Shown: positions 14,623-23,771 of the stretch, one piece after another | Numbering within the stretch: position 1 is the stretch's first letter | How the letters are laid out: the number at the start of each line of letters is the position of its first letter | From: an uncultured Lachnospiraceae bacterium | GTDB taxonomy: Bacteria; Bacillota; Clostridia; Lachnospirales; Lachnospiraceae | Direction of reading: 5' to 3' | NCBI GenBank assembly: GCA_910587895.1 | Contig: CAJUOE010000176.1 | Coordinates: 1 to 33,789 of the forward strand | DNA length: 33,789 bases | The notes under the pieces: generated by a model | Databases searched by the model: none | The model's input: the letters and a program-made list of their open reading frames with translations, nothing else | What the model was told of the DNA's origin: nothing | Translations under genes and position numbers: made by a program

Positions 14623-17271
14623 ATGAGCAAAGAACTCGCAAAGACATACGCTCCGGGGGAGATTGAGGATCGTCTTTACCGGAAATGGGAAGAGAATAAA
14701 TATTTTCACGCAGAGCCGGACAGGAGTAAGAAACCGTTTACGATCGTGATGCCTCCGCCCAATATCACCGGGCAGCTTCATATGGGACATGCCCTGGACA
14801 ATACGATGCAGGACATTTTGATTCGCTATAAGCGGATGCAGGGCTACAATGCGTTGTGGCAGCCGGGCACAGACCATGCGTCCATCTCCACGGAAGTCAA
14901 GGTCATTGAGTCGTTAAAGGAGCAGGGCATTGACAAGAAGGATTTGGGCAGAGAAGGATTCCTTGAGAAAGTATGGGAGTGGAGAGAGGAATACGGCGGA
15001 CGCATTATCCGGCAGCTGAAGAAGCTGGGTTCTTCTGCGGATTGGGACAGAGAGCGTTTTACGATGGACGAGGGCTGCTCGAAAGCAGTACAGGATGTAT
15101 TTATCAAATTATACGAGAAAGGGCTGATTTACAGAGGTTCACGGATTATCAACTGGTGTCCGGTCTGTAAGACGTCCATCTCTGACGCAGAAGTAGAGCA
15201 TGAAGAGCAGGACGGCTGTTTCTGGCATATCAATTATCCGGTCAAAGGCGAAGAGGGAAGGTTTGTGGAGATTGCCACCACAAGGCTGGAGACGCTTCTG
15301 GGCGATACGGCAGTGGCTGTCAATCCGGAAGATGAGCGCTATCAATATATTATCGGCAAGACCTTGGTTCTGCCATTGGTGGGACGCGAGATTCCGGTGG
15401 TTGCCGACAATTATGTAGATAAAGAATTTGGAACCGGCTGCGTGAAGATTACCCCGGCGCATGACCCCAACGATTTCGAGGTAGGCAAACGCCATAACCT
15501 GCCGGAAATCAATGTGTTGAATGACGACGCTACCATCAATGCAAACGGCGGCAAGTATGCAGGCATGGATCGCTACGAGGCAAGGAAGCTGATGGTGGAG
15601 GAACTGAAGGAACAGGGGCTTTTGGTGAAAGTCGTGCCCCATTCCCACAATGTCGGAACGCATGACCGCTGCGGGACAACGATAGAGCCGATGATTAAGC
15701 AGCAGTGGTTTGTGAAAATGGACGAGCTGATCAAACCTGCGGTAGAGGCAGTAAAAAGTGGTGAAATTACGCTTTTGCCGGAGCGCATGGATAAAACATA
15801 TTTTAACTGGACAGACAATATCAGGGACTGGTGTATTTCCAGACAGCTCTGGTGGGGACATCGGATTCCCGCATATTACTGCGCAGATTGCGGAGAATAC
15901 GTAGTAGCGGGCGAGAATCCCGGAAAATGCCCGAAATGCGGCTGCATCCATATGACGCAGGACGAAGATACGCTTGACACCTGGTTTTCTTCTGCCCTGT
16001 GGCCCTTTTCCACGCTGGGCTGGCCTGAAAAGACGGAGGATTTGGATTACTTTTACCCCAATGATGTGCTGGTAACCGGATACGATATTATTTTCTTCTG
16101 GGTCATCCGCATGATTTTCTCCGGCTATGAGCATATGGGCAAGGCGCCGTTCCATACGGTATTGTTCCATGGACTGGTACGGGATTCCCAGGGACGTAAG
16201 ATGAGCAAATCGCTTGGAAATGGAATTGATCCGCTGGAAGTGATTGATAAATATGGGGCGGATGCCCTGAGGCTGACGCTAATTACCGGAAATGCCCCGG
16301 GAAATGATATGCGTTTCTACTGGGAGCGCGTAGAGTCGGCAAGGAATTTTGCAAATAAGGTGTGGAATGCTTCGCGTTTCATCATGATGAATATCGGCGA
16401 GGAAAAGCTGATGGAGCCGTCGCTTATGCAGCTTGAGACTGAGGACAAATGGATTTTGTCGAGGGTCAATGCGCTGGCGCATGATGTTACGGAGAATATG
16501 GATAAATTTGAACTCGGGATTGCCGTGCAGAAAGTATACGATTTTATCTGGGATGAATTCTGCGACTGGTATATTGAGATTGCCAAGACCCGCACGTTTA
16601 AGAAGGAAGAACATCCGGAATCGGCAAAGGTGGCAATGTGGACGCTTAAGACGGTGCTGATTCAGGCATTGAAACTTCTGCATCCGTATATGCCGTTTAT
16701 TACAGAAGAGATTTTCTGCACCCTGCAGGAGGAAGAACCCACAATTATGCTGTCTGAGTGGCCGAAGTACAGGGAAGAATGGAATTTCCCTGAGGCAGAG
16801 GAGGCCGTGGAGCATGTGAAGGATCTCGTAAAGGGCGTCCGCAATACAAGGACGGCGATGGAGGTTCCGCCGAGCAGGAAAGCAAAGATATATATTGTGA
16901 CGGAAGATACCGGCTTGCAGCAGACGTTTGAGGATATGAAGAATGCGTACAGCCTGCTTGCCAGCGCCAGTGGGATTCAGGTGCAGGCAGATAAGTCGGA
17001 TATCGGTGAGGATGCGGTGTCGGTTGTGATTCCGGGAGCTGTGATTTATCTTCCGCTGGAAGATCTGGTTGACTTCGAGAAAGAGAAAGAACGTCTCTTA
17101 AAGGAGAAAGAGCGTTTGTCCAAAGAGTTGTCACGTTCGAGGGGAATGCTTTCTAATGAGAAATTTATAAGCCGTGCGCCGGAATCAAAAGTTCAGGAAG
17201 AGAAAGAGAAACTTGCCAGATATGAACAGATGATGGCACAGGTAGAGGAACGTCTGAATCAGATGAAATAG
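14623..17271 (+). CDS. valS: Valyl-tRNA synthetase
   Basis: An 882-residue cytosolic class I enzyme charging tRNA-Val. The HIGH-type motif is HMGH at residues 53-56, following PPPNITGQL, and KMSKS is at 526-530. The editing domain carries IATTRLETLLGDTAVAV. A zinc-finger-like CADCGEYV...CPKCGC segment sits before DTWFSSALWP. The C-terminus has the valine-type coiled-coil arm (EKEKERLLKEKERLSKELSRSRG). AAGGAG at 14609-14613 precedes ATG 14623. The leader contains a promoter followed by an intrinsic terminator and no T-box. An LCP gene follows after 23 nt with its own AGGAGG site, so the two are probably co-transcribed. folC, a common valS neighbour in clostridia, is absent. Confidence 0.98.
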   Translation: MSKELAKTYAPGEIEDRLYRKWEENKYFHAEPDRSKKPFTIVMPPPNITGQLHMGHALDNTMQDILIRYKRMQGYNALWQPGTDHASISTEVKVIESLKEQGIDKKDLGREGFLEKVWEWREEYGGRIIRQLKKLGSSADWDRERFTMDEGCSKAVQDVFIKLYEKGLIYRGSRIINWCPVCKTSISDAEVEHEEQDGCFWHINYPVKGEEGRFVEIATTRLETLLGDTAVAVNPEDERYQYIIGKTLVLPLVGREIPVVADNYVDKEFGTGCVKITPAHDPNDFEVGKRHNLPEINVLNDDATINANGGKYAGMDRYEARKLMVEELKEQGLLVKVVPHSHNVGTHDRCGTTIEPMIKQQWFVKMDELIKPAVEAVKSGEITLLPERMDKTYFNWTDNIRDWCISRQLWWGHRIPAYYCADCGEYVVAGENPGKCPKCGCIHMTQDEDTLDTWFSSALWPFSTLGWPEKTEDLDYFYPNDVLVTGYDIIFFWVIRMIFSGYEHMGKAPFHTVLFHGLVRDSQGRKMSKSLGNGIDPLEVIDKYGADALRLTLITGNAPGNDMRFYWERVESARNFANKVWNASRFIMMNIGEEKLMEPSLMQLETEDKWILSRVNALAHDVTENMDKFELGIAVQKVYDFIWDEFCDWYIEIAKTRTFKKEEHPESAKVAMWTLKTVLIQALKLLHPYMPFITEEIFCTLQEEEPTIMLSEWPKYREEWNFPEAEEAVEHVKDLVKGVRNTRTAMEVPPSRKAKIYIVTEDTGLQQTFEDMKNAYSLLASASGIQVQADKSDIGEDAVSVVIPGAVIYLPLEDLVDFEKEKERLLKEKERLSKELSRSRGMLSNEKFISRAPESKVQEEKEKLARYEQMMAQVEERLNQMK

Positions 17272-17294
17272 ATAAATCTAAGGAGGGAACAGAA

Positions 17295-18368
17295 ATGGAG
17301 AAGGATGCACAGAATAAACCCAGGAAAAGAAAGACCAGCAGAAGAAAGCGGCAGAGGCGCAAGATTATTATCGTTGTAGTCATTGTCCTGCTGGCGCTAA
17401 TCATGATTCCCATTGCCTTTTCATGGAGCAAGTATGATAAGATGGGGAAAGTTGTCATCAATGACAAGGACGTCAAAATCAACGAGCTGACGCCTGAGGC
17501 GGAAAAGGTCATGAAAAATTATAAAAACATCGCACTGTTCGGTCTGGACAACCGTTCCATGGGCAGCCTTGAAAGAGGAAACAGCGATACGATTATCGTT
17601 GTCAGCATCAACAAGGACAGCGGGGAAATCAAGATGGCGTCCGTGTACCGCGACACTTATCTGGATATTGACGAGGATAAATTCCGCAAGGCGAATGCCG
17701 CATACGCCAATGGAGGCCCGAAACAGGCAATTGATATGCTGAACAAGAACCTGGATTTGGATATTACCGATTATGTCAGCGTGGATTTTAGCGCCCTGGT
17801 AGAGGCGGTTGACCTCCTGGGAGGAATTGACCTTGATAAACTGGAGGCTGACGAGGCAAAATGGCTGAATGCCTACGTGACAGATACGGTAAAGAATACA
17901 GGTTATGAAGAGTATGTGCCAGCGGTGTCTGCCGGCGAAAATGTACATTTAAATGGCATACAGGCTACCGCTTATGCGCGAATCCGCTACGTCGGCCTGG
18001 ATTATGGACGTACCGAACGGCAGAGAACTGTCATTACCAAGATGTTTGAAAAGGCGAAAAAGTGCGATTTGCTGACCCTGAATAAGATGATGGATCAGAT
18101 GCTTCCGCAGATTTCAACCAGTTTGAGCCCTACCGAGCTGCTTGGTCTGGCATCCGGGGTTGCAAAATACCATATGGGAGAGAATACGGGATTCCCATTT
18201 GATAAAGAATCCGGTGATGTCGGAAATCTGGGAGATATGGTTATTCCGCTGGATTTGGAGAGCAATGTAATTCAGCTGCACCAGTTCCTCTATTCCAATG
18301 AAGAATATACGCCGTCGCAGACCGTGAAAGATTTGAGCGCGACCATTCATTCCAATACCGGCCGTTAA
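17295..18368 (+). CDS. LCP (LytR-CpsA-Psr) family wall glycopolymer ligase, copy 1
   Basis: A 357-residue membrane-anchored protein with a very basic cytosolic start (KPRKRKTSRRKRQRRK), one membrane helix at about residues 24-44 and an extracellular LCP domain from about 75. Conserved pieces are IALFGLDNR, GNSDTIIVVSI, MASVYRDTYLDI, KANAAYANGG, DYVSVDF, VDLLGGI and the arginine-rich RTERQR near the pyrophosphate site. LCP enzymes transfer glycopolymers from a polyprenyl carrier to peptidoglycan or protein. AGGAGGG lies just upstream of ATG 17295. It is clearly paralogous to the LCP gene at 31309, which lies at the far end of the envelope locus. Confidence 0.92.
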   Translation: MEKDAQNKPRKRKTSRRKRQRRKIIIVVVIVLLALIMIPIAFSWSKYDKMGKVVINDKDVKINELTPEAEKVMKNYKNIALFGLDNRSMGSLERGNSDTIIVVSINKDSGEIKMASVYRDTYLDIDEDKFRKANAAYANGGPKQAIDMLNKNLDLDITDYVSVDFSALVEAVDLLGGIDLDKLEADEAKWLNAYVTDTVKNTGYEEYVPAVSAGENVHLNGIQATAYARIRYVGLDYGRTERQRTVITKMFEKAKKCDLLTLNKMMDQMLPQISTSLSPTELLGLASGVAKYHMGENTGFPFDKESGDVGNLGDMVIPLDLESNVIQLHQFLYSNEEYTPSQTVKDLSATIHSNTGR

Positions 18369-18374
18369 AAAATG

Positions 18375-18404
18375 TTGACAGGAGCATTGTATTAAGGTTA
18401 TGAT
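18375..18404 (+). promoter_or_regulatory. Promoter for the Fn3 protein / diguanylate cyclase pair
   Basis: Consensus TTGACA at 18375-18380 and TATGAT at 18399-18404, spacing 18 bp, just after the LCP stop codon. A short inverted repeat (TTATG at 18398-18402 and CATAA at 18411-18415) overlaps the -10 and could be an operator, though it is short. The leader to ATG 18471 is about 60 nt. Confidence 0.55.
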
Positions 18405-18470
18405 GGATACCATAAGGAAGGGAACAACTGTAACATACAAATAGTTTGTGGAAAGAAGAGGAGAATGTGT

Positions 18471-19725
18471 ATGAAAGATTTATGCAAGTATTTGAAAGTG
18501 AGTCTTTTGCTCATGGTATGTACCTTGTTCCTGGGTGCCGGGATCAAAGCGGAGGCAGCGACGCCGCCAAAGGTTGAAGGATTGAAACAGATAAGCGCTG
18601 GCCAGCAAAGCCTTACCATGAAGTGGGATGCGGTAGTTGGCAATGATATTGGGTATAAGCTGCAGATATGTGCGGACAATCGTTTTGTTTCCGGAGTGAA
18701 GGAGCAGATTGAGCGTTATAACACAGAAGAATATATTGCGGAACTTTCTTCCGGCAAGACATATTACGTGCGCATAGCTGCGTATTATAAGAGTGATGAA
18801 ACTGCTCTCGGGCCATGGACGGAGCCGATTCAGGTAGTAACGAAACCGGGGTCAAATAAAAATGCCAATCTCTGCCAGACTGCATCAGGAGCAACAAGCA
18901 TTTCGATGAAATGGAACAGGAACCCGGAGGCGAATGCATATATTCTGGAATATTTTAAATCCGGCGCCCTTAATAATAAACTGCGCATTCCGTTGGGAAA
19001 TGTAACATCTTAATACGCTTACCAACTTACAGAAAGATAGCGAATATAGCTTTTTCCTGTATCCGGTGAATGTATGTCCTGGTTTCCGGGCGGAGAGCGG
19101 TTCTTTTGATGATTCCGATCACAACTGTCCGACGCTGCCGAGTAAATTAAGCGGTTGCAAAGCGTGGTATTACAGCCCAACGATGAATTATTTTGAGTTA
19201 GCATGGAACAGCCGTCCCTCTGCTGATGGGTATCAGTATGAAGTCTGGTCAATGACTGGCAAGAATGGGAAGAAACTGGTAACCAACAAGGCTGGAAAAT
19301 ATAGTACCAGTACCTCTTTTGTCAATACAAAACTCAAAAAATCGCAGTTTGTGAAAGCAAGGATGCGCGCCTATGTAGAGTTAAGCGATGGAAGTACGAA
19401 GTATGGTCCCTGGTCTAACTGGTCCTACACTTCAAGGCAGCCGGATTTGGAGATTAAGAATGTCAGGGGCGGTCAGAGGCTGACCTGGAATAAAGTGGAT
19501 GGAGCTAAGAATTACACGATCTGGGTTTCCACCAGAGCGAAGACCGGTTTTAAGAAAGTGAAGACAACAACGAAGAGATCTTTGACTGTTAAGAAGTGTG
19601 GCAAATCCGCTTTGAAGTCAGGCAGGACTTATCACTATACCATTGTTGCCAACAAGAAAATCGGAAAGAAAACATACCAGGGCAGCAAGACACATTCGTT
19701 CTCTCTGGTATATTATAAGAGATAA
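18471..19725 (+). pseudogene. Secreted Fn3-repeat protein, broken by a frameshift
   Basis: The first part (18471-19013) starts with a signal peptide (MKDLCKYLKVSLLLMVCTLF, ending near AEA) and two fibronectin-III-like modules (GLKQISAGQQSLTMKWDAVV; ATSISMKWNRNPEANAYILEY). It stops at TAA 19011-19013, in mid-module. In the +1 frame the sequence continues without a gap (NTLTNLQKDSEYSFFLYPV) and then two more modules to 19725 (WNSRPSADGYQYEVWS; RLTWNKVDGAKNYTIWVS). Removing one base near TCTT at 19008-19011 would restore a 417-residue protein. ATG 18471 has AGAGGAG 7 nt upstream; ATG 18465 is too close to it. The downstream part has no ribosome site. This may be a true pseudogene or a one-base sequence error. 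The protein resembles the Fn3 arms of the neighbouring wall hydrolases but has no catalytic domain. Confidence 0.85.
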
Positions 19726-19762
19726 CACAGATATGAGAATGTGAAAGCTGTAGGCGAGACAG

Positions 19763-20851
19763 ATGAAGGATAGGGTAAAACAGGTTTATGAATTGATAAG
19801 TAAAGTATGCATGGCCGACAGAACGAGGTATCGTTTTCTGGCAGTCTTTCTGGGCTGCGTGCATTTGTTTCTGGCTCTGGCAGGTGTGCTGCTGATGTGT
19901 CTTCCGCTGGCAGTCGCGAACGTGGTTGTTGCAGCAGTTGATTTTGTCAGTATCTGCGGCACGAAGGAATCCGGGAATTATTTTGCAAGGATTAGCGTTC
20001 TTTATTTTGCAACCTGTTTTGAATCGTTGTTTGCCTGTGTGCTGCTGGGATGGGGATATGGTTTTTCCACCTACAACCTGGTGATGATTCCCGTGATGCT
20101 TTCCACCGTGTATCTGATGGAGCATGGGGAAAATGCCAGTGGATATACGATACTCTATACCTTGATTAACTGCATTGCCACATTGGCAGTCTGTTCGATT
20201 ATGTATCGGGGGACACCGGTTTATTATTATCCGGTTCCCACCGATTTGAAAGTTTCATTCTTCAATAATATTATGGGATTCTTGTTGATTGCATGTTTCA
20301 GTGTCCTGTTTATTTTGGAGCTGTCGGCAAACCGTAAGAAACTGCGGGAGAGAAATCAGGAATTACTGCGCCTGGCAAATTACGATGAACTGACGAAACT
20401 TCGGAACCGGAGGAGCCTCCTTCAGGAATGGAAGAACCTGGGACGGACAGATTACTGTGTCGTCATGGGAGATATCGACGATTTTAAGAAGATTAACGAT
20501 ACCTATGGACATGAACAGGGGGATGAGGTTTTAAAGCTTATTGCGGGAAGCCTGTCCGGGGCTGTGGATAAGATTGATTATGTAAGCCGCTGGGGCGGGG
20601 AAGAATTTCTGATGATTGTGTTTGGCAACATCGCTTATGCCCTGAAAGTGCTGGACAGAGTTCAGCGCCAGCTGCGGAGCGCCGATTTAGAAGCAGACGG
20701 ACAGAAACTGATTGTCACAATGACGTTTGGCATCTGTGAATGCAAAGAAGTTTCCGATGGAGATATTGATGAGATTATCCGCCGTGCGGACCAGAGGCTT
20801 TACCTCGGGAAGACGAGCGGGAAGAATTGTATTAAGATTCGTGACGAGTAG
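19763..20851 (+). CDS. Membrane-bound diguanylate cyclase (GGDEF)
   Basis: A 362-residue protein with six or so membrane helices in residues about 25-195 and a C-terminal GGDEF domain from about 208 (ANYDELTKLRNRRSL). The active site is GGEEF at residues 278-282, with GDIDDFKKINDTYGHEQGD upstream, so it should make cyclic di-GMP from two GTP. The product-inhibition I-site RxxD that normally precedes GGEEF is degenerate: the aligned position reads DKID. Feedback inhibition is therefore probably lost. It sits 37 nt after the frameshifted Fn3 gene with only a weak ribosome site (AGGCGAG), and is followed by a good terminator. The input signal is unknown; the membrane region matches no sensor family I can name. 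Confidence 0.92.
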   Translation: MKDRVKQVYELISKVCMADRTRYRFLAVFLGCVHLFLALAGVLLMCLPLAVANVVVAAVDFVSICGTKESGNYFARISVLYFATCFESLFACVLLGWGYGFSTYNLVMIPVMLSTVYLMEHGENASGYTILYTLINCIATLAVCSIMYRGTPVYYYPVPTDLKVSFFNNIMGFLLIACFSVLFILELSANRKKLRERNQELLRLANYDELTKLRNRRSLLQEWKNLGRTDYCVVMGDIDDFKKINDTYGHEQGDEVLKLIAGSLSGAVDKIDYVSRWGGEEFLMIVFGNIAYALKVLDRVQRQLRSADLEADGQKLIVTMTFGICECKEVSDGDIDEIIRRADQRLYLGKTSGKNCIKIRDE

Positions 20852-20863
20852 AAGTATTATAGG

Positions 20864-20895
20864 AAGTGTGCGGTTATATGCCGCACACTTTTTGT
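20864..20895 (+). terminator. Intrinsic terminator after the diguanylate cyclase
   Basis: AAGTGTGCGG at 20864-20873 pairs perfectly over 10 bp with CCGCACACTT at 20881-20890, with a 7-nt loop, and runs into TTTTTGT. Confidence 0.9.
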
Positions 20896-20950
20896 CTTAT
20901 AGGAAAGACCTTGCCTACTTTGTTCTAAATTTCCATTTCCTTCTATATAG

Positions 20951-20979
20951 TTGTGTTTCAGAAAAAAGTGTGTTAGAAT
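20951..20979 (+). promoter_or_regulatory. Promoter for the wall-hydrolase operon
   Basis: TTGTGT at 20951-20956 and TAGAAT at 20974-20979, spacing 17 bp, with an extended TG at 20971-20972. It follows the terminator by about 55 bp. The leader to GTG 21023 is about 37 nt. Confidence 0.6.
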
Positions 20980-21022
20980 AAACGCGAATTATGAAAACCA
21001 GCGTAGAAATGGAGTGAAAAAA

Positions 21023-23716
21023 GTGGGATTGTTTAGAAAAGGGATAGCAGCTCTTCTGATTGTATGCATTGTGGCAACGTCTATGGGATTCGGCGTGCAG
21101 GCGCAGGGTATTGCGCAGAATGAATGGGATATGGAACAGATGGCAGAACAGGAGAGCGAAGAAGTACAAAGGGATCAGGAAGAGAAGGGAATATTGAATT
21201 TTCTTATGATGGAGAGCGACTGCATAAAGACGCCCGGCGTGCAGAATATTGCGGTAAGCCTTGGGCAGGAGAACCTTGCGCTGGAGCGCGCAGAGCTCAT
21301 TTATCAGAAGGCAGATGATGGACAGCAGTTTCAGGCAGAAGCGGCTCAGATTGCAGATAACATGGTGAAGTTCACCATAGAATATACAGATGATGCGCAG
21401 AAAGGGATTTATGAACTGGTAAGTATCCGGTATCAGGCAGAAGGCCGGGCGTATAAGGTGCTGCTTTCCGAATTGGATATGGACGTACATTATGGCGTTA
21501 ATCAGGAGACGGATGCGCAGCCGGATCAAATTCTCATGGATCAGGACGTCCTTGAGGAAGTGGAAGCCAATGTGGTAACCATGGACGAGAATGGAAATAC
21601 TGTTTCGGAGCAGTCCATTGAGAACGTATTGCAGGATACGCAGGTAATGGGGCATTCTGCGCTGTCGCGAAGCGCGACTGCCTATGGAGCCAAAAAGAAA
21701 GTGATTGTGCTGGATCCCGGCCACGACAGTACCCATGCCGGGGCCAGGGGCAATGGCTGCAAGGAAGAAGAGGCGGTGCTGAAGATTGCGCAGTATTGCA
21801 AGACGGAGCTGCAGAAATATGCCGGGGTCACGGTTTATATGACAAGGACGAGCAATGCCTGCCCGAATGGAGGATCTGCTGTGACTTCTTCTACCTGTAA
21901 TGCCAGGCGGGTGGAATTCGCAGTGGCAAAGAAGGCGGGCGTATATGTAAGCTTTCATTTGAATTCGAGTGTGAGTACCGCCGCATCCGGTGTGGGCGTC
22001 TACATTCCCAACAATAATTACCGTCCCCAGATCGGGGAAGAGGGAAAAGGTCTTGCGACGAGTATTTATAAGAAACTGAGCGCCCTGGGGCTGAAAACCT
22101 GGGCAGGTGGTGTCTTGATACATAATTCTGAGGACAATACGCGTTATCCGGACGGTTCGCTGGCGGACTATCTGGGCGTCATTCGCAGGAGTAAAGAGGC
22201 GGGCATTCCCGCGGTTCTGATAGAGCACGCGTTTCTGTCAAATGCGTCGGATGTCAGCGGATTTCTGAACTCAAACGCTAAATTAAAGAAACTGGGCGTT
22301 GCAGACGCACAGGGAATTGCACAGTATTATGGATTGACGTTAGGGGGAAGTACGCCACAGATTGACTGGATTCAGTCAAAGGGCAGCAAAAAACTGCGTA
22401 TCAGCTGGCAGGGCGTGCCGGATGCTGTCTCCTATGAGGTGTACCGTGCGCAGTCCCCGGATGAGGAATACGTTAAAATTGCAGACGTCAGTGAATGCCA
22501 GTATGATGATAAGGTTAAGACAGGAGTTACTTACGCTTATAAAATCCGTGCCAAATACGCGGATGGCGAGACTTCTTCGTACTCCGAGGTGCAGTCCGGC
22601 GCGGCGTTGTTGCTGCCGGAGATCAAAAGCGTTGTCTCCAAAGCGTCAGGCAAGCTCAAAGTGAGCTGGAAAGCGTCAAATGGCGCAGAAAAGTATGAAG
22701 TGTGGCGCAAGGAAGAAGGGGCGGACAAATTTAAGAAGGTTGCCACGACAACAGAAAGCAGTTATACAGATAGTAAAATAAAAACCCAGCAGAATTATTC
22801 CTATAAAATACGTGCCAGAGGCGGGGATAACAATGGTTACAGCAGCTATTCCCCGGTACGCACGGGCTGGGCGGTTATGAAGACCACGGTTCGCAACGTC
22901 AGCTCTGCGAGCAGTACCTCTCTGCGCGTTCGCTGGAACAAGGTAGAGAACGCATATCGCTATCGTATTCAGAGAAGCACCTCTCAAAAGAAGGGTTATA
23001 AGACGATTGCGGAGGTGAAGGGGACGGCAAGCTCCTATGTGGATAAGACGGTAAAAGCGAAGAAGAAATATTATTACAGAGTGCAGGTATTAAATAATGT
23101 GGACGGCAAAACCGGAGTCAGCGGCTATTGCAGCCCGGTGGCAGGACAGACAATTACCGGCACGTCCATGGTTTATGTTAAGTCAAATGACAGCAAAACC
23201 ATGGAGTTGAAATGGAAGAGAGATAAGAATGCGTACGCATACAGTATCAAACGCAGTACCAAAAAGAATGGAATTTACGAGAAGATAGCAGAAATCCGTG
23301 ACTGTAAAATCACCAGTTACCTCGATAAAGGGGTTGCCAGCGGAAAGCGTTATTATTATGTCGTAGAGACAATTGTCAAAAAGAAAGGCGTGAAAGGCTA
23401 CAGCGGTGATTCCAAACCCTTGTCGGCATACAGCCTGCGCAAAGTAAACGTTGACGTGATACAGAAGGTGAACAATGGTTTGCAGCTGGAATGGCAGACG
23501 GCGCCTGGCGCAAACGGCTATGAGATTATGCGCAGTACCCGCAAGACAGGTGGATTTACGCAGATAGCGAAAGTGCAGGGAAAAGAGGCCGTAAGTTTTA
23601 CGGATCAGGGCGTACAGAAAGGGGTTAAATACTACTACCGGATTCGTGCTGTCCGTGAAGGAAAACGCCCAGGTTATGGAAGTTATGGAAAAGTGGCAGA
23701 AAGCTTGACTTATTAA
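21023..23716 (+). CDS. N-acetylmuramoyl-L-alanine amidase (Amidase_3) with five Fn3-like modules
   Basis: An 897-residue secreted protein. The signal peptide (MGLFRKGIAALLIVCIVATS) ends near VQAQ. An unassigned region of about 190 residues follows. The zinc amidase domain spans about 225-440, with His in VLDPGHD, Glu in KEEEAV, His in VSFHLNSS and the catalytic Glu in VLIEHAFLSN. Five consecutive Fn3-like modules of about 90 residues run from about 446 to the end, each with a W in the B strand and a YYYR/YAYKIRA-type G strand. The enzyme cleaves the MurNAc-L-Ala bond of peptidoglycan. GTG 21023 is chosen because GGAG at 21011-21014 is 8 nt upstream; GTG 21014 overlaps that site. It heads an operon with the next two genes. 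The basic Fn3 arms may bind wall polymer (inference). Confidence 0.93.
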   Translation: MGLFRKGIAALLIVCIVATSMGFGVQAQGIAQNEWDMEQMAEQESEEVQRDQEEKGILNFLMMESDCIKTPGVQNIAVSLGQENLALERAELIYQKADDGQQFQAEAAQIADNMVKFTIEYTDDAQKGIYELVSIRYQAEGRAYKVLLSELDMDVHYGVNQETDAQPDQILMDQDVLEEVEANVVTMDENGNTVSEQSIENVLQDTQVMGHSALSRSATAYGAKKKVIVLDPGHDSTHAGARGNGCKEEEAVLKIAQYCKTELQKYAGVTVYMTRTSNACPNGGSAVTSSTCNARRVEFAVAKKAGVYVSFHLNSSVSTAASGVGVYIPNNNYRPQIGEEGKGLATSIYKKLSALGLKTWAGGVLIHNSEDNTRYPDGSLADYLGVIRRSKEAGIPAVLIEHAFLSNASDVSGFLNSNAKLKKLGVADAQGIAQYYGLTLGGSTPQIDWIQSKGSKKLRISWQGVPDAVSYEVYRAQSPDEEYVKIADVSECQYDDKVKTGVTYAYKIRAKYADGETSSYSEVQSGAALLLPEIKSVVSKASGKLKVSWKASNGAEKYEVWRKEEGADKFKKVATTTESSYTDSKIKTQQNYSYKIRARGGDNNGYSSYSPVRTGWAVMKTTVRNVSSASSTSLRVRWNKVENAYRYRIQRSTSQKKGYKTIAEVKGTASSYVDKTVKAKKKYYYRVQVLNNVDGKTGVSGYCSPVAGQTITGTSMVYVKSNDSKTMELKWKRDKNAYAYSIKRSTKKNGIYEKIAEIRDCKITSYLDKGVASGKRYYYVVETIVKKKGVKGYSGDSKPLSAYSLRKVNVDVIQKVNNGLQLEWQTAPGANGYEIMRSTRKTGGFTQIAKVQGKEAVSFTDQGVQKGVKYYYRIRAVREGKRPGYGSYGKVAESLTY

Positions 23717-23771
23717 ATGTAAATTTGATTATTATACAAGAAGGGACTTCGGTAAATGGAGGAAAAGGAAT

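Noticed and set aside
15139..16170. 343-codon open frame on the minus strand
   Set aside because: Antisense to valS between its HIGH and KMSKS motifs; no recognisable protein.
19005..19015. Programmed +1 frameshift in the Fn3 gene
   Set aside because: No prfB-like CTT-TGA-C context and no strong upstream stimulator; a mutation or sequence error is simpler.
20915..22228. 437-codon open frame on the minus strand
   Set aside because: It lies antisense to the amidase, whose zinc and catalytic residues are clear; composition is that of a reverse shadow (many Arg, His, Ile).
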